This document shows, piece after piece, positions 17,478 through 26,313 of a stretch of 64,000 nt of DNA. Position 1 is the first letter of the stretch, and the number at the start of each line of letters is the position of its first letter. The stretch covers positions 62,001-126,000 of the forward strand of contig JAAYIH010000027.1 of the NCBI GenBank assembly GCA_012523545.1. Reading direction: 5' to 3'. The notes beneath the pieces are model-generated. The model was not told where the DNA came from. It searched no databases and was given only the letters and a program-made list of their open reading frames with translations. The DNA is from Bacillota bacterium. Its GTDB lineage: Bacteria; Bacillota; Proteinivoracia; UBA4975. The translations under genes were made by a program, and so were the position numbers.

Positions 17478-19302
17478 AGCTTTTCAGCAAAGGTTTTAGC
17501 CAGGAAGCCAGGTCACCAAACCAGGCCAGGTCGCCGTGGCCGCCGTCGGCATGCTCCTTGTAAACCGGTTGGGCGCCCTGTTCCCTGAGGGCGGCGACAA
17601 TTTCCCGGACTGGTTCTACGGGGACGACGCTGTCCTTGGCCCCGTGTACTACCAGCAATGCCATCTTCCTGGCGTTGGCGCTGAAATCCAGGGGATTGAA
17701 CGTGTACGCTGCGCCAAAATCTTCCCCCGCCAGGGGCAGGGCGGGGATGCCGGCAATGGCGGCCAGGCCGGCAAAATGATCGGGATGGCGCAGGCCGATA
17801 TGCCAGGCGCCAAATCCGCCCTTGCCCAGGCCGCCCACAAACAACTTGTTCCAGTCCAGGGGCAGGCGCGTGCGCAGCAGAGCCAGATTGTGCATTACAT
17901 CGGCCTCGTCCAGGTCGAGATACAAGCTGCCGGCGGTGCGCGCCCGGGGGAAGAGCAGGATTAGTCCCAGCTTGTCTGCCAGTTTGTGCAATTCGGCTTC
18001 GCCGGCCAGTTCCTGCTCGGTTGTTTCCTCGCCGTGGAGCAGCATCAGCAACGGCCACTTGTGGTCGAGGTCAAAACCTTTGGGCAAGTACAGGCTGTAT
18101 GGCTGCAAGCTGCCGTCCACCTGGGAGCGAAAAGCATAACGGGACAGTCCCGGTTTGGGCGGCAGAGGGTTGAGGCCGTTGCGGAGGTCATCCCTGATGC
18201 GGCGGGCTTCCGCCAGTTTGCTCAGATCCGGGGGCGCCCACGTGCAGGCATCCAGTTCCTGAGTCAGCCACTCCAGTTGGGCCAGCGCGGTATGGACGGC
18301 GCCGGGATACAGGCAGTTGATGTCCTCTTCCAGTTTGAGCAGATCTTCTTGCAGGGAGCTCAGTTCCTGGGGATTGAGCACGTAAATGGCGTGTTCCTTT
18401 TTAAAGTGTTTGCCTCCGCCCTCGCCGCGGATTTCCAGGGTGTACTCTCCGGTGGGCAGGGGGCGCTGGGGGCTCCAGCGCAAAGTCCAGTGGTGGGCGC
18501 CGTCGGCCAGTTCGACGGAGGAACTGTGGTGTTCCAGAATGCGTTCCCCGTCCCTGATGCGCAGCTCCAGTTGGGCGGGACAGGTGCAGGGGTTCAACAG
18601 CCCCACATTGATTTGCACAGGACTGGCGCCCCGCCAGCAATTGCAGGTCAAATAGGACTGGGCCAGCGGGCGGGTTGTCGTCCCGAAACTAATCCGGACG
18701 GGAACGAGGCGAGGCAACTGCGGGGCCGGGCTGTCAAAATTCGGATCGGTTATAAGCTGGAAGAATTGCCGGCCCGGTTGCCGCACGAAGGTAAGGTTGA
18801 CTGCTATAGTTTCATACAGCAAAGGCCGCAACGGCGGCAACAGCGACCAGGGAACGGTTACGGAAAAAACGGCCGTGCCGTTGCTTTTTTGCAGGCGGTA
18901 TTTTATTTTGGACCAATCTGTCAGAGGCGCGCAGTTTCCGTTGCTGGTGACTGTGGCGTGGATTTGGGGCGCCTTGGTGGTTCCGGCCAGTCCCAGGGTG
19001 AAATAACAGGGCGTCGACTGGCAATCGGTTTGACGGGACAGGGTCAGGACCATGCCATCACCGTGCCGCCATGCCTGGGGCCCCGCCGGGTCCACCGCTC
19101 CCTCCACAGCAACGGCGAGATACAGGTTGTCATAATCACAGGCCCAAAATGAAGGGATTGTTTGTTCCGAGGTGGTTCCCGTCGCCGTCAGGGGGAGCAG
19201 GGCCATCTCATCCCGGGCGGGAAAGCGCTTGTGCTCGGCGGAAAACGGTACGGAAAAGGCCGCCCGCGGTCCCGACGGCGTTGGATACAATTCAAAGGCC
19301 AT
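17476..19302 (-). CDS. CBM9-like domain fused to alpha/beta-hydrolase lacking the nucleophile serine
   Basis: This 608-residue protein starts at ATG 19302 (AAGGAGGTGGCCGGC upstream) and has no signal peptide. Residues about 1-210 look like a CBM9/DOMON-type beta-sandwich (FWACDYDNLYLAVAV). A middle beta-rich and helical linker follows. The last ~200 residues resemble PHB depolymerase/feruloyl-esterase-type alpha/beta hydrolases: YSLYLPKGFD, a WPLLMLLHG oxyanion-type strand, VVHGAKDSVVPVE for the acid and DGGHGD for the histidine. The nucleophile elbow, normally GxSxGG, reads GGLGKGGFGAW: the serine is a glycine. Activity as a serine esterase is therefore doubtful. It lies 88 bases after a ttcA-like gene, perhaps in one transcript. 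The substrate is unknown. Confidence 0.7.
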   Translation of the reverse strand: MAFELYPTPSGPRAAFSVPFSAEHKRFPARDEMALLPLTATGTTSEQTIPSFWACDYDNLYLAVAVEGAVDPAGPQAWRHGDGMVLTLSRQTDCQSTPCYFTLGLAGTTKAPQIHATVTSNGNCAPLTDWSKIKYRLQKSNGTAVFSVTVPWSLLPPLRPLLYETIAVNLTFVRQPGRQFFQLITDPNFDSPAPQLPRLVPVRISFGTTTRPLAQSYLTCNCWRGASPVQINVGLLNPCTCPAQLELRIRDGERILEHHSSSVELADGAHHWTLRWSPQRPLPTGEYTLEIRGEGGGKHFKKEHAIYVLNPQELSSLQEDLLKLEEDINCLYPGAVHTALAQLEWLTQELDACTWAPPDLSKLAEARRIRDDLRNGLNPLPPKPGLSRYAFRSQVDGSLQPYSLYLPKGFDLDHKWPLLMLLHGEETTEQELAGEAELHKLADKLGLILLFPRARTAGSLYLDLDEADVMHNLALLRTRLPLDWNKLFVGGLGKGGFGAWHIGLRHPDHFAGLAAIAGIPALPLAGEDFGAAYTFNPLDFSANARKMALLVVHGAKDSVVPVEPVREIVAALREQGAQPVYKEHADGGHGDLAWFGDLASWLKPLLKS

Positions 19303-19390
19303 GCCGGCCACCTCCTTAACGCATATATATTTCGCTTCCTGCCAGGTAAAGTCCTGCATATTTGCAGCAACGACGGCGGACATAGTATAA

Positions 19391-20110
19391 TTAAAATTGT
19401 TGAGCCCACAGGTTTTTGACCGCTGCCAGCAACCTTTTGGGTATAAGCGGGTCCTGTTGGGCCTGGCTTGCCAGCAGTTCCTTGATGTGCTGGCGTTTGC
19501 TGTTGCCATTGGCCGGACAAGGGTTGTGGACAACGGGCAGGCCCAATTTTAGGGCCACCTGCGCCGTTGTTTTTTCGCTGACGTACAACATGGGCCGGAT
19601 GAGGCGGAGGCCGGCGCGGTCCAACAGTGTGACGGGCTGGAAACAAGCAATCCGGCCGGCATAAAACATGTTGAGAAAGACGGTTTCAATGGCGTCGTCG
19701 CTGTGATGGCCCAGGGCCACCACATTGCAGCCCAGTTCTCTGGCGGCTTCGTTGAGGGCGCCGTGGCGCAGTTTTGAGCACAGTGAACAGGGGTTGGTTT
19801 CCTTACGCAGCTCAAATAATATGGTTGCAATTTGCGTAGGAACAATTTTACAGGGAACGTTGTATTCGTTACACAGGCGGACCACTGCAGTCCAATCGCT
19901 GCCGGGCCAGCCCATGTCAACAATTATCGCCGTCAGGGAAAAGCGCACGGGAATCATGTGCCGCAGTTGGGTGAGGGTGTACAAGGTGGTCAGGCTGTCC
20001 TTGCCTCCCGAAACTCCCACTGCCACCCGGTCGCCTTCTCTCAGCATGTCGTACTCCCAAACCAGCCTTTTAACCGGCGGGAACAGGTGTTGATGAAAGG
20101 GCAAACCCAT
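19391..20110 (-). CDS. TtcA-family PP-loop ATPase (tRNA 2-thiolation type)
   Basis: A 239-residue N-type ATP pyrophosphatase. The PP-loop GVSGGKDSL is near residue 32; the CxxC pair NPCSLC lies in the middle, ALGHHSDDAIETVFLN follows, and the tail has NPCPANGNSKR. These are features of TtcA, which thiolates C32 of tRNAs using an Fe-S cluster; related TilS and TtuA proteins differ in their cysteines. The start is ATG 20110, with GGGGGTGAAAAA upstream; a longer frame adds a hydrophobic stretch without a ribosome site. An extended -10 element lies 19 bases upstream. Confidence 0.82.
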   Translation of the reverse strand: MGLPFHQHLFPPVKRLVWEYDMLREGDRVAVGVSGGKDSLTTLYTLTQLRHMIPVRFSLTAIIVDMGWPGSDWTAVVRLCNEYNVPCKIVPTQIATILFELRKETNPCSLCSKLRHGALNEAARELGCNVVALGHHSDDAIETVFLNMFYAGRIACFQPVTLLDRAGLRLIRPMLYVSEKTTAQVALKLGLPVVHNPCPANGNSKRQHIKELLASQAQQDPLIPKRLLAAVKNLWAQQF

Positions 20111-20128
20111 TTTTTCACCCCCGCTGAG

Positions 20129-20137
20129 ATTATAGCA
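20129..20137 (-). promoter_or_regulatory. Extended -10 promoter element for the ttcA-like gene
   Basis: On the minus strand TGCTATAAT (20137-20129) is an extended -10 box; a convincing -35 is not visible, as often with extended -10 promoters. Confidence 0.5.
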
Positions 20138-20195
20138 CACAGCAATTGCAATCGGGACCAGGCAAATTCCGATGCACAAAAAAGGAGGCATGTTT

Positions 20196-21203
20196 ATGCG
20201 CTACAAAAACTTGGGTTCCACAGATATCAGAGCTTCTGTCCTGGGGTTTGGCGGCATCCCCATCCAAAGGGTGAGCACAGAAACGGCTGTGGAAATACTG
20301 GCGGAATGCAAAGCCCATGGCATCAACTTCATTGACACGGCGCGGATGTACACCGACAGCGAAGATAAGATCGGGGCGTATTTCCGGGCCCATGGCCGCC
20401 AGGGCTGGTATGTCGCCACCAAGTCCCCGGCCAGGGACTATGCAGGTATGCAGAAAGATATTAATATCAGCCTGGGCAAAATGGGCTGCGACTATATCGA
20501 CCTGTACCAGCTGCACAATGTCGGCACCCTTGCCGATCTGCAAAGAGCTCTGCAGGCCGACGGCGCCATGGCGGCACTGGAAGAAGCCAGGACCAAAGGC
20601 CTGGTGCGCCATATCGGCATTACCGGTCACAAGCCGGAAGTCCTTGAGGCGGCGGTGGATACCGGCCGTTTCGCCACCATCCAGATTCCCTTCAGCGCCC
20701 TGGAACAGCAAGGCATAGCGGTGATGAAAAAAGCCAGGGAAAAAGGCATGGGCGTCATTGCCATGAAGCCGCTGGCCGGGGGCGCCTTGACGGCGGCTGC
20801 CGCGGCCCTGGACTTCATTTTCAACAGCCCGTGGGTCGATGTGGCCATCCCCGGCATGGATGCAGTGGAACAAGTGCGGGAAAACTGCAGCGTGTTGGAA
20901 AAGGGCGCCACGCCGGAACAGAAGCGGGAATTGGACGAGCTTATAGCCAGCCTGGGTTCCCAGTTTTGCCGCCGCTGCGAGTACTGCCAGCCCTGTCCCG
21001 CCGGTCTGAAAATACCCTCCATGTTTTTGTTTGAAGGGTACTATACCAGGTACAATCTCAGGGAATGGGCCCTGGAGAGGTACGTCTCCTTGCCCGTCAA
21101 AGCTTCGGAGTGTACGCAGTGCGGGGTATGCGAAACCCGGTGCCCCTATGAGTTGCCCATCCGGGAGATGCTGAAACAAGTTGCAGCCACCATGGAAAAA
21201 TAA
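20196..21203 (+). CDS. Aldo/keto reductase with C-terminal ferredoxin-type 4Fe-4S domain
   Basis: A 335-residue fusion common in anaerobes. The N-terminal ~250 residues form the aldo/keto reductase barrel: GFGGIPIQ, FIDTARMY (catalytic Asp/Tyr), YVATKSP (Lys), DLYQLHN. The C-terminal part carries two cysteine clusters, CRRCEYCQPCPAG and CTQCGVCETRCPYELP, predicting one or two Fe-S clusters that could pass electrons to a non-pyridine partner. The natural substrate is unknown. ATG 20196 is best placed after AAAGGAGGCATGTTT; the ATG two codons upstream abuts the ribosome site. A bidirectional terminator follows. Confidence 0.9.
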   Translation: MRYKNLGSTDIRASVLGFGGIPIQRVSTETAVEILAECKAHGINFIDTARMYTDSEDKIGAYFRAHGRQGWYVATKSPARDYAGMQKDINISLGKMGCDYIDLYQLHNVGTLADLQRALQADGAMAALEEARTKGLVRHIGITGHKPEVLEAAVDTGRFATIQIPFSALEQQGIAVMKKAREKGMGVIAMKPLAGGALTAAAAALDFIFNSPWVDVAIPGMDAVEQVRENCSVLEKGATPEQKRELDELIASLGSQFCRRCEYCQPCPAGLKIPSMFLFEGYYTRYNLREWALERYVSLPVKASECTQCGVCETRCPYELPIREMLKQVAATMEK

Positions 21204-21222
21204 GCAGGGTTTTTGCCCCAAT

Positions 21223-21253
21223 AAAAAAGTAACAGCCCGGCCGTTACTTTTTT
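21223..21253. terminator. Bidirectional terminator
   Basis: AAAAAAGTAAC (21223-21233) pairs with GTTACTTTTTT (21243-21253); A and T tracts flank it, serving the convergent reductase and DUF2161 genes. Confidence 0.92.
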
Positions 21254-21915
21254 ATATTGTTTATATTGAGCACGTCGGCGTATTCCTTTAAGGCCTGACG
21301 GCCAAGGTCGCTGAGGCGGTAGTGCCCCCGTTCCGCCCGCTCAAACCAGCGGTAGTAATTCTTTTGCAGTATAGAAGGCGCCCTGGCAATGCCGGTGGCG
21401 GCGACGATGTCCCGGGGACGCTGCAGCCCTGCATCTACGGCCTGGGCCACCAGCAGGGCCTGTTCGCGGTAGGCTGTGACCAGGGGGCGGCCGCTGCTGC
21501 CGCCGGTGTTGTAATCTCCCGACCGTGCGGCAATTTCCCGCAGCAACAGTTTATGGGCGCCGGAATCCCGGCGCGGGGTTTGCGCAACCGGATCGCAGAC
21601 GACATCCACCAGCCCCCGGGAAGAAACCGTCATCAGCCCCAACCCCAGCGCGCGGCACAGGCGCACGATGCCCCGCCAGCGCCTGGTCCCCATGTTGTCC
21701 GGGCGGGGCACGGCCAGGAAGACATTGCTGCAAATGCGCTGGCGGTCTATACCCTGCAGTACCAGGTCCAGGTTAAAGCGGGTTTTGAGCTCGACGATGA
21801 GCAGTTCTTTTCCCCGGGTTGCGGTCAGGTCGCAGTTTCTGACCTCAGCGCGGACGAGAAAGCCCAGTTTTTCCAGGTGGTTTTTTACCGGTTGGTACAG
21901 CTCCGTTTCTTTCAT
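21244..21915 (-). CDS. DUF2161-type putative PD-(D/E)XK phosphodiesterase
   Basis: A 223-residue protein. The N-terminal half contains a nuclease-like core, DLTATRGKELLIVELKTRF, with the Asp and the ExK expected of PD-(D/E)XK enzymes, as annotated for DUF2161. The C-terminal third (RGHYRLSDLGRQALKEY) looks like a winged helix that could bind DNA. The ATG (21913-21915) has GGGGGAGAGGGT upstream. No partner methylase or helicase is adjacent, so a restriction role is not supported; the biological function is unknown. Confidence 0.75.
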   Translation of the reverse strand: MKETELYQPVKNHLEKLGFLVRAEVRNCDLTATRGKELLIVELKTRFNLDLVLQGIDRQRICSNVFLAVPRPDNMGTRRWRGIVRLCRALGLGLMTVSSRGLVDVVCDPVAQTPRRDSGAHKLLLREIAARSGDYNTGGSSGRPLVTAYREQALLVAQAVDAGLQRPRDIVAATGIARAPSILQKNYYRWFERAERGHYRLSDLGRQALKEYADVLNINNIKK

Positions 21916-22062
21916 ACCCTCTCCCCCATTCGGTATCCCGGGCCACCCGGCACAGGGATATCGGGTCAGATTGCCTTTTGCCTAGATTATACCAGTCCCG
22001 CTCCCGGGTGCAATGCGCAGGTTCCTTTTCCCAGGTGCCCGGCGAGGAACCCCGCCCGAGTT

Positions 22063-22089
22063 TTGCCGGGGGCGGGGATTTGCTATAAT
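22063..22089 (+). promoter_or_regulatory. Promoter for the hydroxyacid dehydrogenase operon
   Basis: An extended -10 TGCTATAAT (22081-22089) is preceded by a TTGCCG at 22063-22068 with a 15-base spacer. The -10 is strong; the -35 spacing is short. Confidence 0.55.
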
Positions 22090-22132
22090 GTACAGGAACT
22101 GGGTGCAATAGCGAGAAAAGGGGGATTTACCT

Positions 22133-23080
22133 TTGCAAATACTGATCAATGCCAAAATCAGTCCCGAGCATCTGGACAAGATCCGCGCCGGTTTTCCCGG
22201 CGTCGAAGTGTTGCAGGCGGAAAGTGCCGCCGAGGCCGTGCGCCTGGCGCAGCAGGCCGAGGTCATAGTGACATGGGGCCATAATTTTCGGGAAGAATTT
22301 CTGGCCAGCCCCAGCCTGCGCTGGATTCATGCCCTCAGCGCCGGAGTGGAAGGGTTGCTGTTGCCGCCGGTGGTGGAAGGCAGAATCCTGCTCTCCAATT
22401 CCAGCGGCATTCACGGGATACCGATTGCCGAACATACCTTTGCCCTTTTCCTCTCTTTCAGCCGCGGCCTGTACCGCTTCGGCAAGTACCAGGCTGAAAA
22501 GCGGTGGCAACGGGATGTGCCCCTCAGCGAGTTGCGGGGCAAGACCCTGGGCATCGTTGGCCTGGGCCGCATTGGCCTGGAAGTGGCCCGTCTGGGCAAT
22601 GCCTTTGGGATGAGGGTGCTGGGGGTTAAGCGCAATCCCGGCCAGCCCCCCGAAGGGGTCAACCGGGTGGTGAGCATGGAGGGATTGGAACTGGTGCTCA
22701 AAGAGAGCGATTTCCTGGTCCTAACCGTGCCCCTGACACCGGAAACCCGCGGCCTGATAGGCGCCAAAGAACTGGCTCTTATGAAGCCCACGGCGATACT
22801 GGTCAATGTCGCCCGGGGCGAGACGGTGGATGAGGCCGCCCTGGCCGAGGCCCTGAAAAACGGGGTCATAGCCGGAGCGGGGCTTGATGTGTTTGCCACA
22901 GAGCCACTGCCCGCTGACTCGCCGCTCTGGCAACTGGACAACTGCATCATTACTCCTCACTGCGCGGCCCAGTCCCCGCAGTACATGAGCAGGGCCACCG
23001 ACTTGTTCTGCCGCAACCTGGATGCGTACATCAAAGGCGAAGCCTTGCCGACCCTGGTCAATCCACAGCGCGGGTATTGA
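22133..23080 (+). CDS. NAD-dependent D-2-hydroxyacid dehydrogenase
   Basis: A 315-residue member of the D-isomer 2-hydroxyacid dehydrogenase family. The Rossmann motif GIVGLGRIGLEVARLG, the catalytic arginine in VNVARGE, the glutamate in VFATEPLP and the histidine in ITPHCA are all present. The TTG start at 22133 is supported by AAAGGGGGATTTACC and a promoter upstream; no in-frame ATG lies near the conserved N-terminus. Ribokinase starts four bases after its stop, so the three genes to 24910 form one transcript. The substrate (glyoxylate, phosphoglycerate, another 2-oxoacid) cannot be decided. Confidence 0.88.
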   Translation: MQILINAKISPEHLDKIRAGFPGVEVLQAESAAEAVRLAQQAEVIVTWGHNFREEFLASPSLRWIHALSAGVEGLLLPPVVEGRILLSNSSGIHGIPIAEHTFALFLSFSRGLYRFGKYQAEKRWQRDVPLSELRGKTLGIVGLGRIGLEVARLGNAFGMRVLGVKRNPGQPPEGVNRVVSMEGLELVLKESDFLVLTVPLTPETRGLIGAKELALMKPTAILVNVARGETVDEAALAEALKNGVIAGAGLDVFATEPLPADSPLWQLDNCIITPHCAAQSPQYMSRATDLFCRNLDAYIKGEALPTLVNPQRGY

Positions 23081-23084
23081 GGCC

Positions 23085-24008
23085 ATGAAGCATTCCGAAG
23101 TTGTTGTCGTGGGCAGCATTAATATGGACCTGGTCTTTGCGGTGCCGCAGCTGCCCCGGCCGGGAGAAACGGCGACGGGGGCACAGTTTTCTTCCTGTCC
23201 CGGCGGCAAGGGGGCCAATCAGGCCGTTGCCGCCGCCCGGCTGGGCGTAAACACGGCTTTGGTGGGCTGCGTGGGCGATGACGCCTGCGGCCGCAAAATG
23301 CTGGCGTTGCTGGAGCAGGAGGGCGTGGATTGCACCCGGGTGACCAGGGTCCCGCAACCCACCGGTTGTGCCGGCATCTTTGTGGATAACCGTGGAGAAA
23401 ACTGCATCGCCGTTGCCGACGGGGCCAATGCCCGGGTCAGCGCCCAAACCATTGTCCGGGCAGAAGCTGTCATTGCCGGGGCCAAGGTCCTGCTGGTGCA
23501 GCTGGAAATTCCCCTGGAGGCAGTGCGGGCGGCTCTGCAAATCGCCCGGGCTGCCGGCGTAATTACCATCCTCGACCCCGCCCCCGCCCGGGAACTGGAC
23601 GAGGACCTGCTGGGCCTGGCTGATTACCTCACCCCCAATGCCGGGGAGGCTTCGCAACTCACCGGCAGCCACGTACATTGCTGGAACACCGCGGCCGCTG
23701 CCGCCCGGGAATTGCGGGCCAAGAGCGGGGGGACGGTGCTGGTCACCATGGGCAAGTACGGGGCATTTTTCAGCTCCCCGGCGGGCGAAGTGCGGATAAC
23801 CGCTCCCAGGGTCGCCGCCGTGGACTCCACTGCGGCGGGGGATGCCTTCAACGGCGCCCTGGCGGTTGCTCTGGCCAGGGGCGTTGAGCCCGACCGGGCG
23901 GCGGATATCGCCGTCGTCGCAGGCGCCCTGGCGGCAACCAGGGCTGGCGCCCAGCCCTCTTTGCCCACCCGGGAGCAGTTGGCAAAGGCTGTGGCGTTGC
24001 CATGGTAA
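23085..24008 (+). CDS. rbsK: Ribokinase (PfkB family)
   Basis: A 307-residue sugar kinase that phosphorylates ribose. It has the PfkB signature 1 region GGKGANQAVAAARLG, the anion-hole and catalytic motif DSTAAGDAFNGAL near the C-terminus, GSINMDLV at the start, and DPAPAREL in the middle, all typical of RbsK. ATG 23085 follows TTGAGGCC, a weak ribosome site, suggesting coupling to the gene before it. It overlaps the nucleoside-hydrolase-like gene by seven bases; kinase and hydrolase together would salvage ribose from nucleosides, if the hydrolase is active. Confidence 0.9.
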   Translation: MKHSEVVVVGSINMDLVFAVPQLPRPGETATGAQFSSCPGGKGANQAVAAARLGVNTALVGCVGDDACGRKMLALLEQEGVDCTRVTRVPQPTGCAGIFVDNRGENCIAVADGANARVSAQTIVRAEAVIAGAKVLLVQLEIPLEAVRAALQIARAAGVITILDPAPARELDEDLLGLADYLTPNAGEASQLTGSHVHCWNTAAAAARELRAKSGGTVLVTMGKYGAFFSSPAGEVRITAPRVAAVDSTAAGDAFNGALAVALARGVEPDRAADIAVVAGALAATRAGAQPSLPTREQLAKAVALPW

Positions 24009-24910
24009 CCAAACTCATACTGGATGTCGACCCCGGCATCGACGCTGCCCTGGCCCTGGTGACGGCCTGTTGCTGGGACAAAGCAGAACTGCTGGGCGTG
24101 GGCGCAGTGGCCGGGGCCCGGCCCCTGGACGAAGCCGTGGCCAATGCTGCCGGTATCTTAAAGGAAATGGGCTGCCCGGCGCAGGTTTTCCCGGGCGCCT
24201 CTCTGCCCCTGCACGGAAAGCGGCAACAGGCTTCCGGCCTGCGCGGGCTTGGCGGCCTGGGCCACTGGCGCGCGGCGCCCGACCCGGACAGGGTTTCTCC
24301 AACCCACGCCGCCCTATTTATCGCCCAGGCGGCGCGGGCCCATCCCGGCCAGGTGGCCCTGGTGGCCGCCGGACCCCTGACCAATGTGGCGCTGGCTTTG
24401 GAATACCATCCCCAGGACGTGGCGCAATTGGCTGCCCTTGTGCTCATGGGCGGCGTTGTCAACGGCGGAAAGACCGTCACCCCGGCGGCGGAGTACAATA
24501 TTTTTGCCGATGCCGCTGCGGCGGACATTGTCCTCAATTCCGGCCTGAATACAGTGGTAATCGGGCAGGATACAGCCCGGGAGGTTTTTCTGGACGCCGG
24601 CGATATCTGCCGCCTGGCCGGCGGCGGCAAGGCGGCCCGGGCCGTGGTCGCCTTGGCCGGTCCCTGGGTGCGGGAATTGTCGGCCCTGCCCCTCCACGCG
24701 CCCCTGGCCTTGCTGGCGGCGGTGCAGCCTTGCCTCTTTGCCTTCGGTGAGGCGGCCGTTGCGGTGGAGGCCCGGGGCGATTGGACCAGCGGCTGCATCC
24801 TCGCCGATTGGGAGGGCAAGCACAATTGGCCCAACAAGGTGCAAATCGCCCTGCAGGTTGATGCCCGGCGGAGCAAGGAATTGCTTTTGGACCTGTGGAC
24901 CCGGTGTTAG
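24002..24910 (+). CDS. Nucleoside-hydrolase family protein with altered calcium site
   Basis: A 302-residue protein of the inosine-uridine-preferring nucleoside hydrolase fold, whose active members split nucleosides into base and ribose using a Ca2+ held by aspartates. Recognisable motifs are LDVDPGIDAALAL, AAGPLTNVALAL, LVLMGG and PAAEYNIFADAAAADIV. Two metal-binding aspartates appear replaced by alanine: the second D of DxDPGxDD reads A, and the C-terminal HDPL motif reads HAPL. The neighbouring ribokinase argues for a role in ribose metabolism, but hydrolysis is uncertain. Its ATG overlaps the ribokinase stop. Confidence 0.78.
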   Translation: MVTKLILDVDPGIDAALALVTACCWDKAELLGVGAVAGARPLDEAVANAAGILKEMGCPAQVFPGASLPLHGKRQQASGLRGLGGLGHWRAAPDPDRVSPTHAALFIAQAARAHPGQVALVAAGPLTNVALALEYHPQDVAQLAALVLMGGVVNGGKTVTPAAEYNIFADAAAADIVLNSGLNTVVIGQDTAREVFLDAGDICRLAGGGKAARAVVALAGPWVRELSALPLHAPLALLAAVQPCLFAFGEAAVAVEARGDWTSGCILADWEGKHNWPNKVQIALQVDARRSKELLLDLWTRC

Positions 24911-24950
24911 CGGCGCCGGGTCTTTGCATATACATAGAGAGAGTGGGACG

Positions 24951-24977
24951 CCCGCTATTGGTGCGGGTTTCTGTTTT
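24951..24977 (+). terminator. Possible weak terminator before the lipoprotein gene
   Basis: CCCGC (24951-24955) and GCGGG (24963-24967) can pair, followed by TTTCTGTTTT. The stem is only five pairs. Confidence 0.4.
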
Positions 24978-24989
24978 GGAGGGATGAAG

Positions 24990-26204
24990 ATGAAAAAGGG
25001 GCTGGCCTGGCTGGCAGCCTTAACCCTCCTTGGCCTGTGGCTCGGGGGATGCGGCAGGGAAGCGCAGATTTGGCGCAATTACGGCGGCGACGGGGGCCGG
25101 ACACTGACCGCCCGGGGGAGGGGACCCAACAAACCGCGCCTGCTCTGGGTAACCGACCTGGAGGGGATCAACCCCGGCAGCCCGGTGGTGGACGAAAAGG
25201 AAAAAATCTACGTGCCCCATTCGGGGGGCAGCCTCACCCAAGTCGACAAAGACGGCACAGTTCAGTGGCGCTTTGACAGCTGGGTCAGCGGCAGCAGCAC
25301 TCTGCCCCCCTACCTGCTGGTGCAGCCCGGCGGCAAAATTCTGATGTCTACCCAGCCTCCCCACGAAGAAACCTTTCAGCTCAGCCGCAGGGGTGAAACC
25401 ATATTGGGGGTGGGCTGGCTGCCCTGGCCGGCGGCAGTCAGTCCCGTTTCCACCAGCAGCGGGTACACCGTGGCTTGCCACCAATACGTTACTGAGACGG
25501 GCTTAATCGCCTTGCGGGTGTTCGGCACAGTCAAGGGGGGAGAGGCGCTGTGGCGGCGGGACTTTTATGCTCCCGACCGGTCCTTTTTTGCCAGCAACCC
25601 GGCGGTTCTGGAAGACGGCAGGTCCTTTGTGTTCGTCGAGACCGACGTCGGGGACAATTTCCTGCTGGCCATGGACGGGGCGGGACAGGTTTTGTGGCGG
25701 GCGGAGTTCCTGCGCGAGGAAACCCGGGGCGTGGGCGCCGCCATAGCCGTCGCCCCGGACGGCACGGTGTACTTTGGCACCCCGCGCATCGAAGATATTG
25801 CCAGGGTCTACACCCCCGGCTGGCTCTATGCAGTGAAGGAGGGCCAGGTGCTGTGGCGGGCCGAAGCGGGGCAGCACATTGAGCAAATAATGGTGGCCCC
25901 CGGGTTGGTGGTGGCCAACGTGTTGCGCACCAAGCTCCTGGCCCTGGACCCCGGCGGCAAGGAGCTGTGGCAGCACCGGCTGGAGGGCTGGGAAAGCAAT
26001 GGGGTCATGGACAGCCGGGGTTGCATTTACATGGCCGGCGTCAAAAACGGCACGGTGCAGATCAAGGCCATTGATGCCCGGGGCCGGGAAAGGTGGACCT
26101 TTGACACCCGCCAGCGGGCCGAAGCCGTTTCATACCTGGTGCTGGTCAACAAAAGGCTTTACCTGGCCAGCGCCGACGGCAAGTTAATGGCCATTTCCGA
26201 TTAG
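24990..26204 (+). CDS. PQQ-type beta-propeller lipoprotein
   Basis: A 404-residue exported protein. Residues 1-23 form a lipoprotein signal with lipobox LGGC (Cys about residue 22), so the mature protein is anchored outside the membrane. The rest shows repeats of the form 'AxDxxGxxxWxxxxD' (for example QVDKDGTVQWRFD, LAMDGAGQVLWRAEF, LALDPGGKELWQHRL, KAIDARGRERWTFD), typical blades of a PQQ-like/BamB propeller, probably a scaffold instead of a quinoprotein enzyme. ATG 24990 has GGAGGG six bases upstream; the ATG at 24984 touches it. A clear terminator follows. Function unknown. Confidence 0.85.
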   Translation: MKKGLAWLAALTLLGLWLGGCGREAQIWRNYGGDGGRTLTARGRGPNKPRLLWVTDLEGINPGSPVVDEKEKIYVPHSGGSLTQVDKDGTVQWRFDSWVSGSSTLPPYLLVQPGGKILMSTQPPHEETFQLSRRGETILGVGWLPWPAAVSPVSTSSGYTVACHQYVTETGLIALRVFGTVKGGEALWRRDFYAPDRSFFASNPAVLEDGRSFVFVETDVGDNFLLAMDGAGQVLWRAEFLREETRGVGAAIAVAPDGTVYFGTPRIEDIARVYTPGWLYAVKEGQVLWRAEAGQHIEQIMVAPGLVVANVLRTKLLALDPGGKELWQHRLEGWESNGVMDSRGCIYMAGVKNGTVQIKAIDARGRERWTFDTRQRAEAVSYLVLVNKRLYLASADGKLMAISD

Positions 26205-26213
26205 CGCAACCGG

Positions 26214-26238
26214 CAGCCGGGAAGTTCCCGGCTGTTTT
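26214..26238 (+). terminator. Terminator after the lipoprotein gene
   Basis: CAGCCGGG (26214-26221) pairs with CCCGGCTG (26227-26234) around AAGTT, followed by TTTT. Confidence 0.88.
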
Positions 26239-26255
26239 GCTGCCCGGCCGGATTA

Positions 26256-26284
26256 TTGAGAATTGCAGGTGACTGTGGCATAAT
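26256..26284 (+). promoter_or_regulatory. Sigma-A promoter for the tryptophanase operon
   Basis: TTGAGA (26256-26261) and CATAAT (26279-26284) with a 17-base spacer; a TGG just before the -10 adds an extended element. Confidence 0.75.
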
Positions 26285-26313
26285 GAGAGAGAAAACAGAT
26301 GGGAGGGAAGAGA

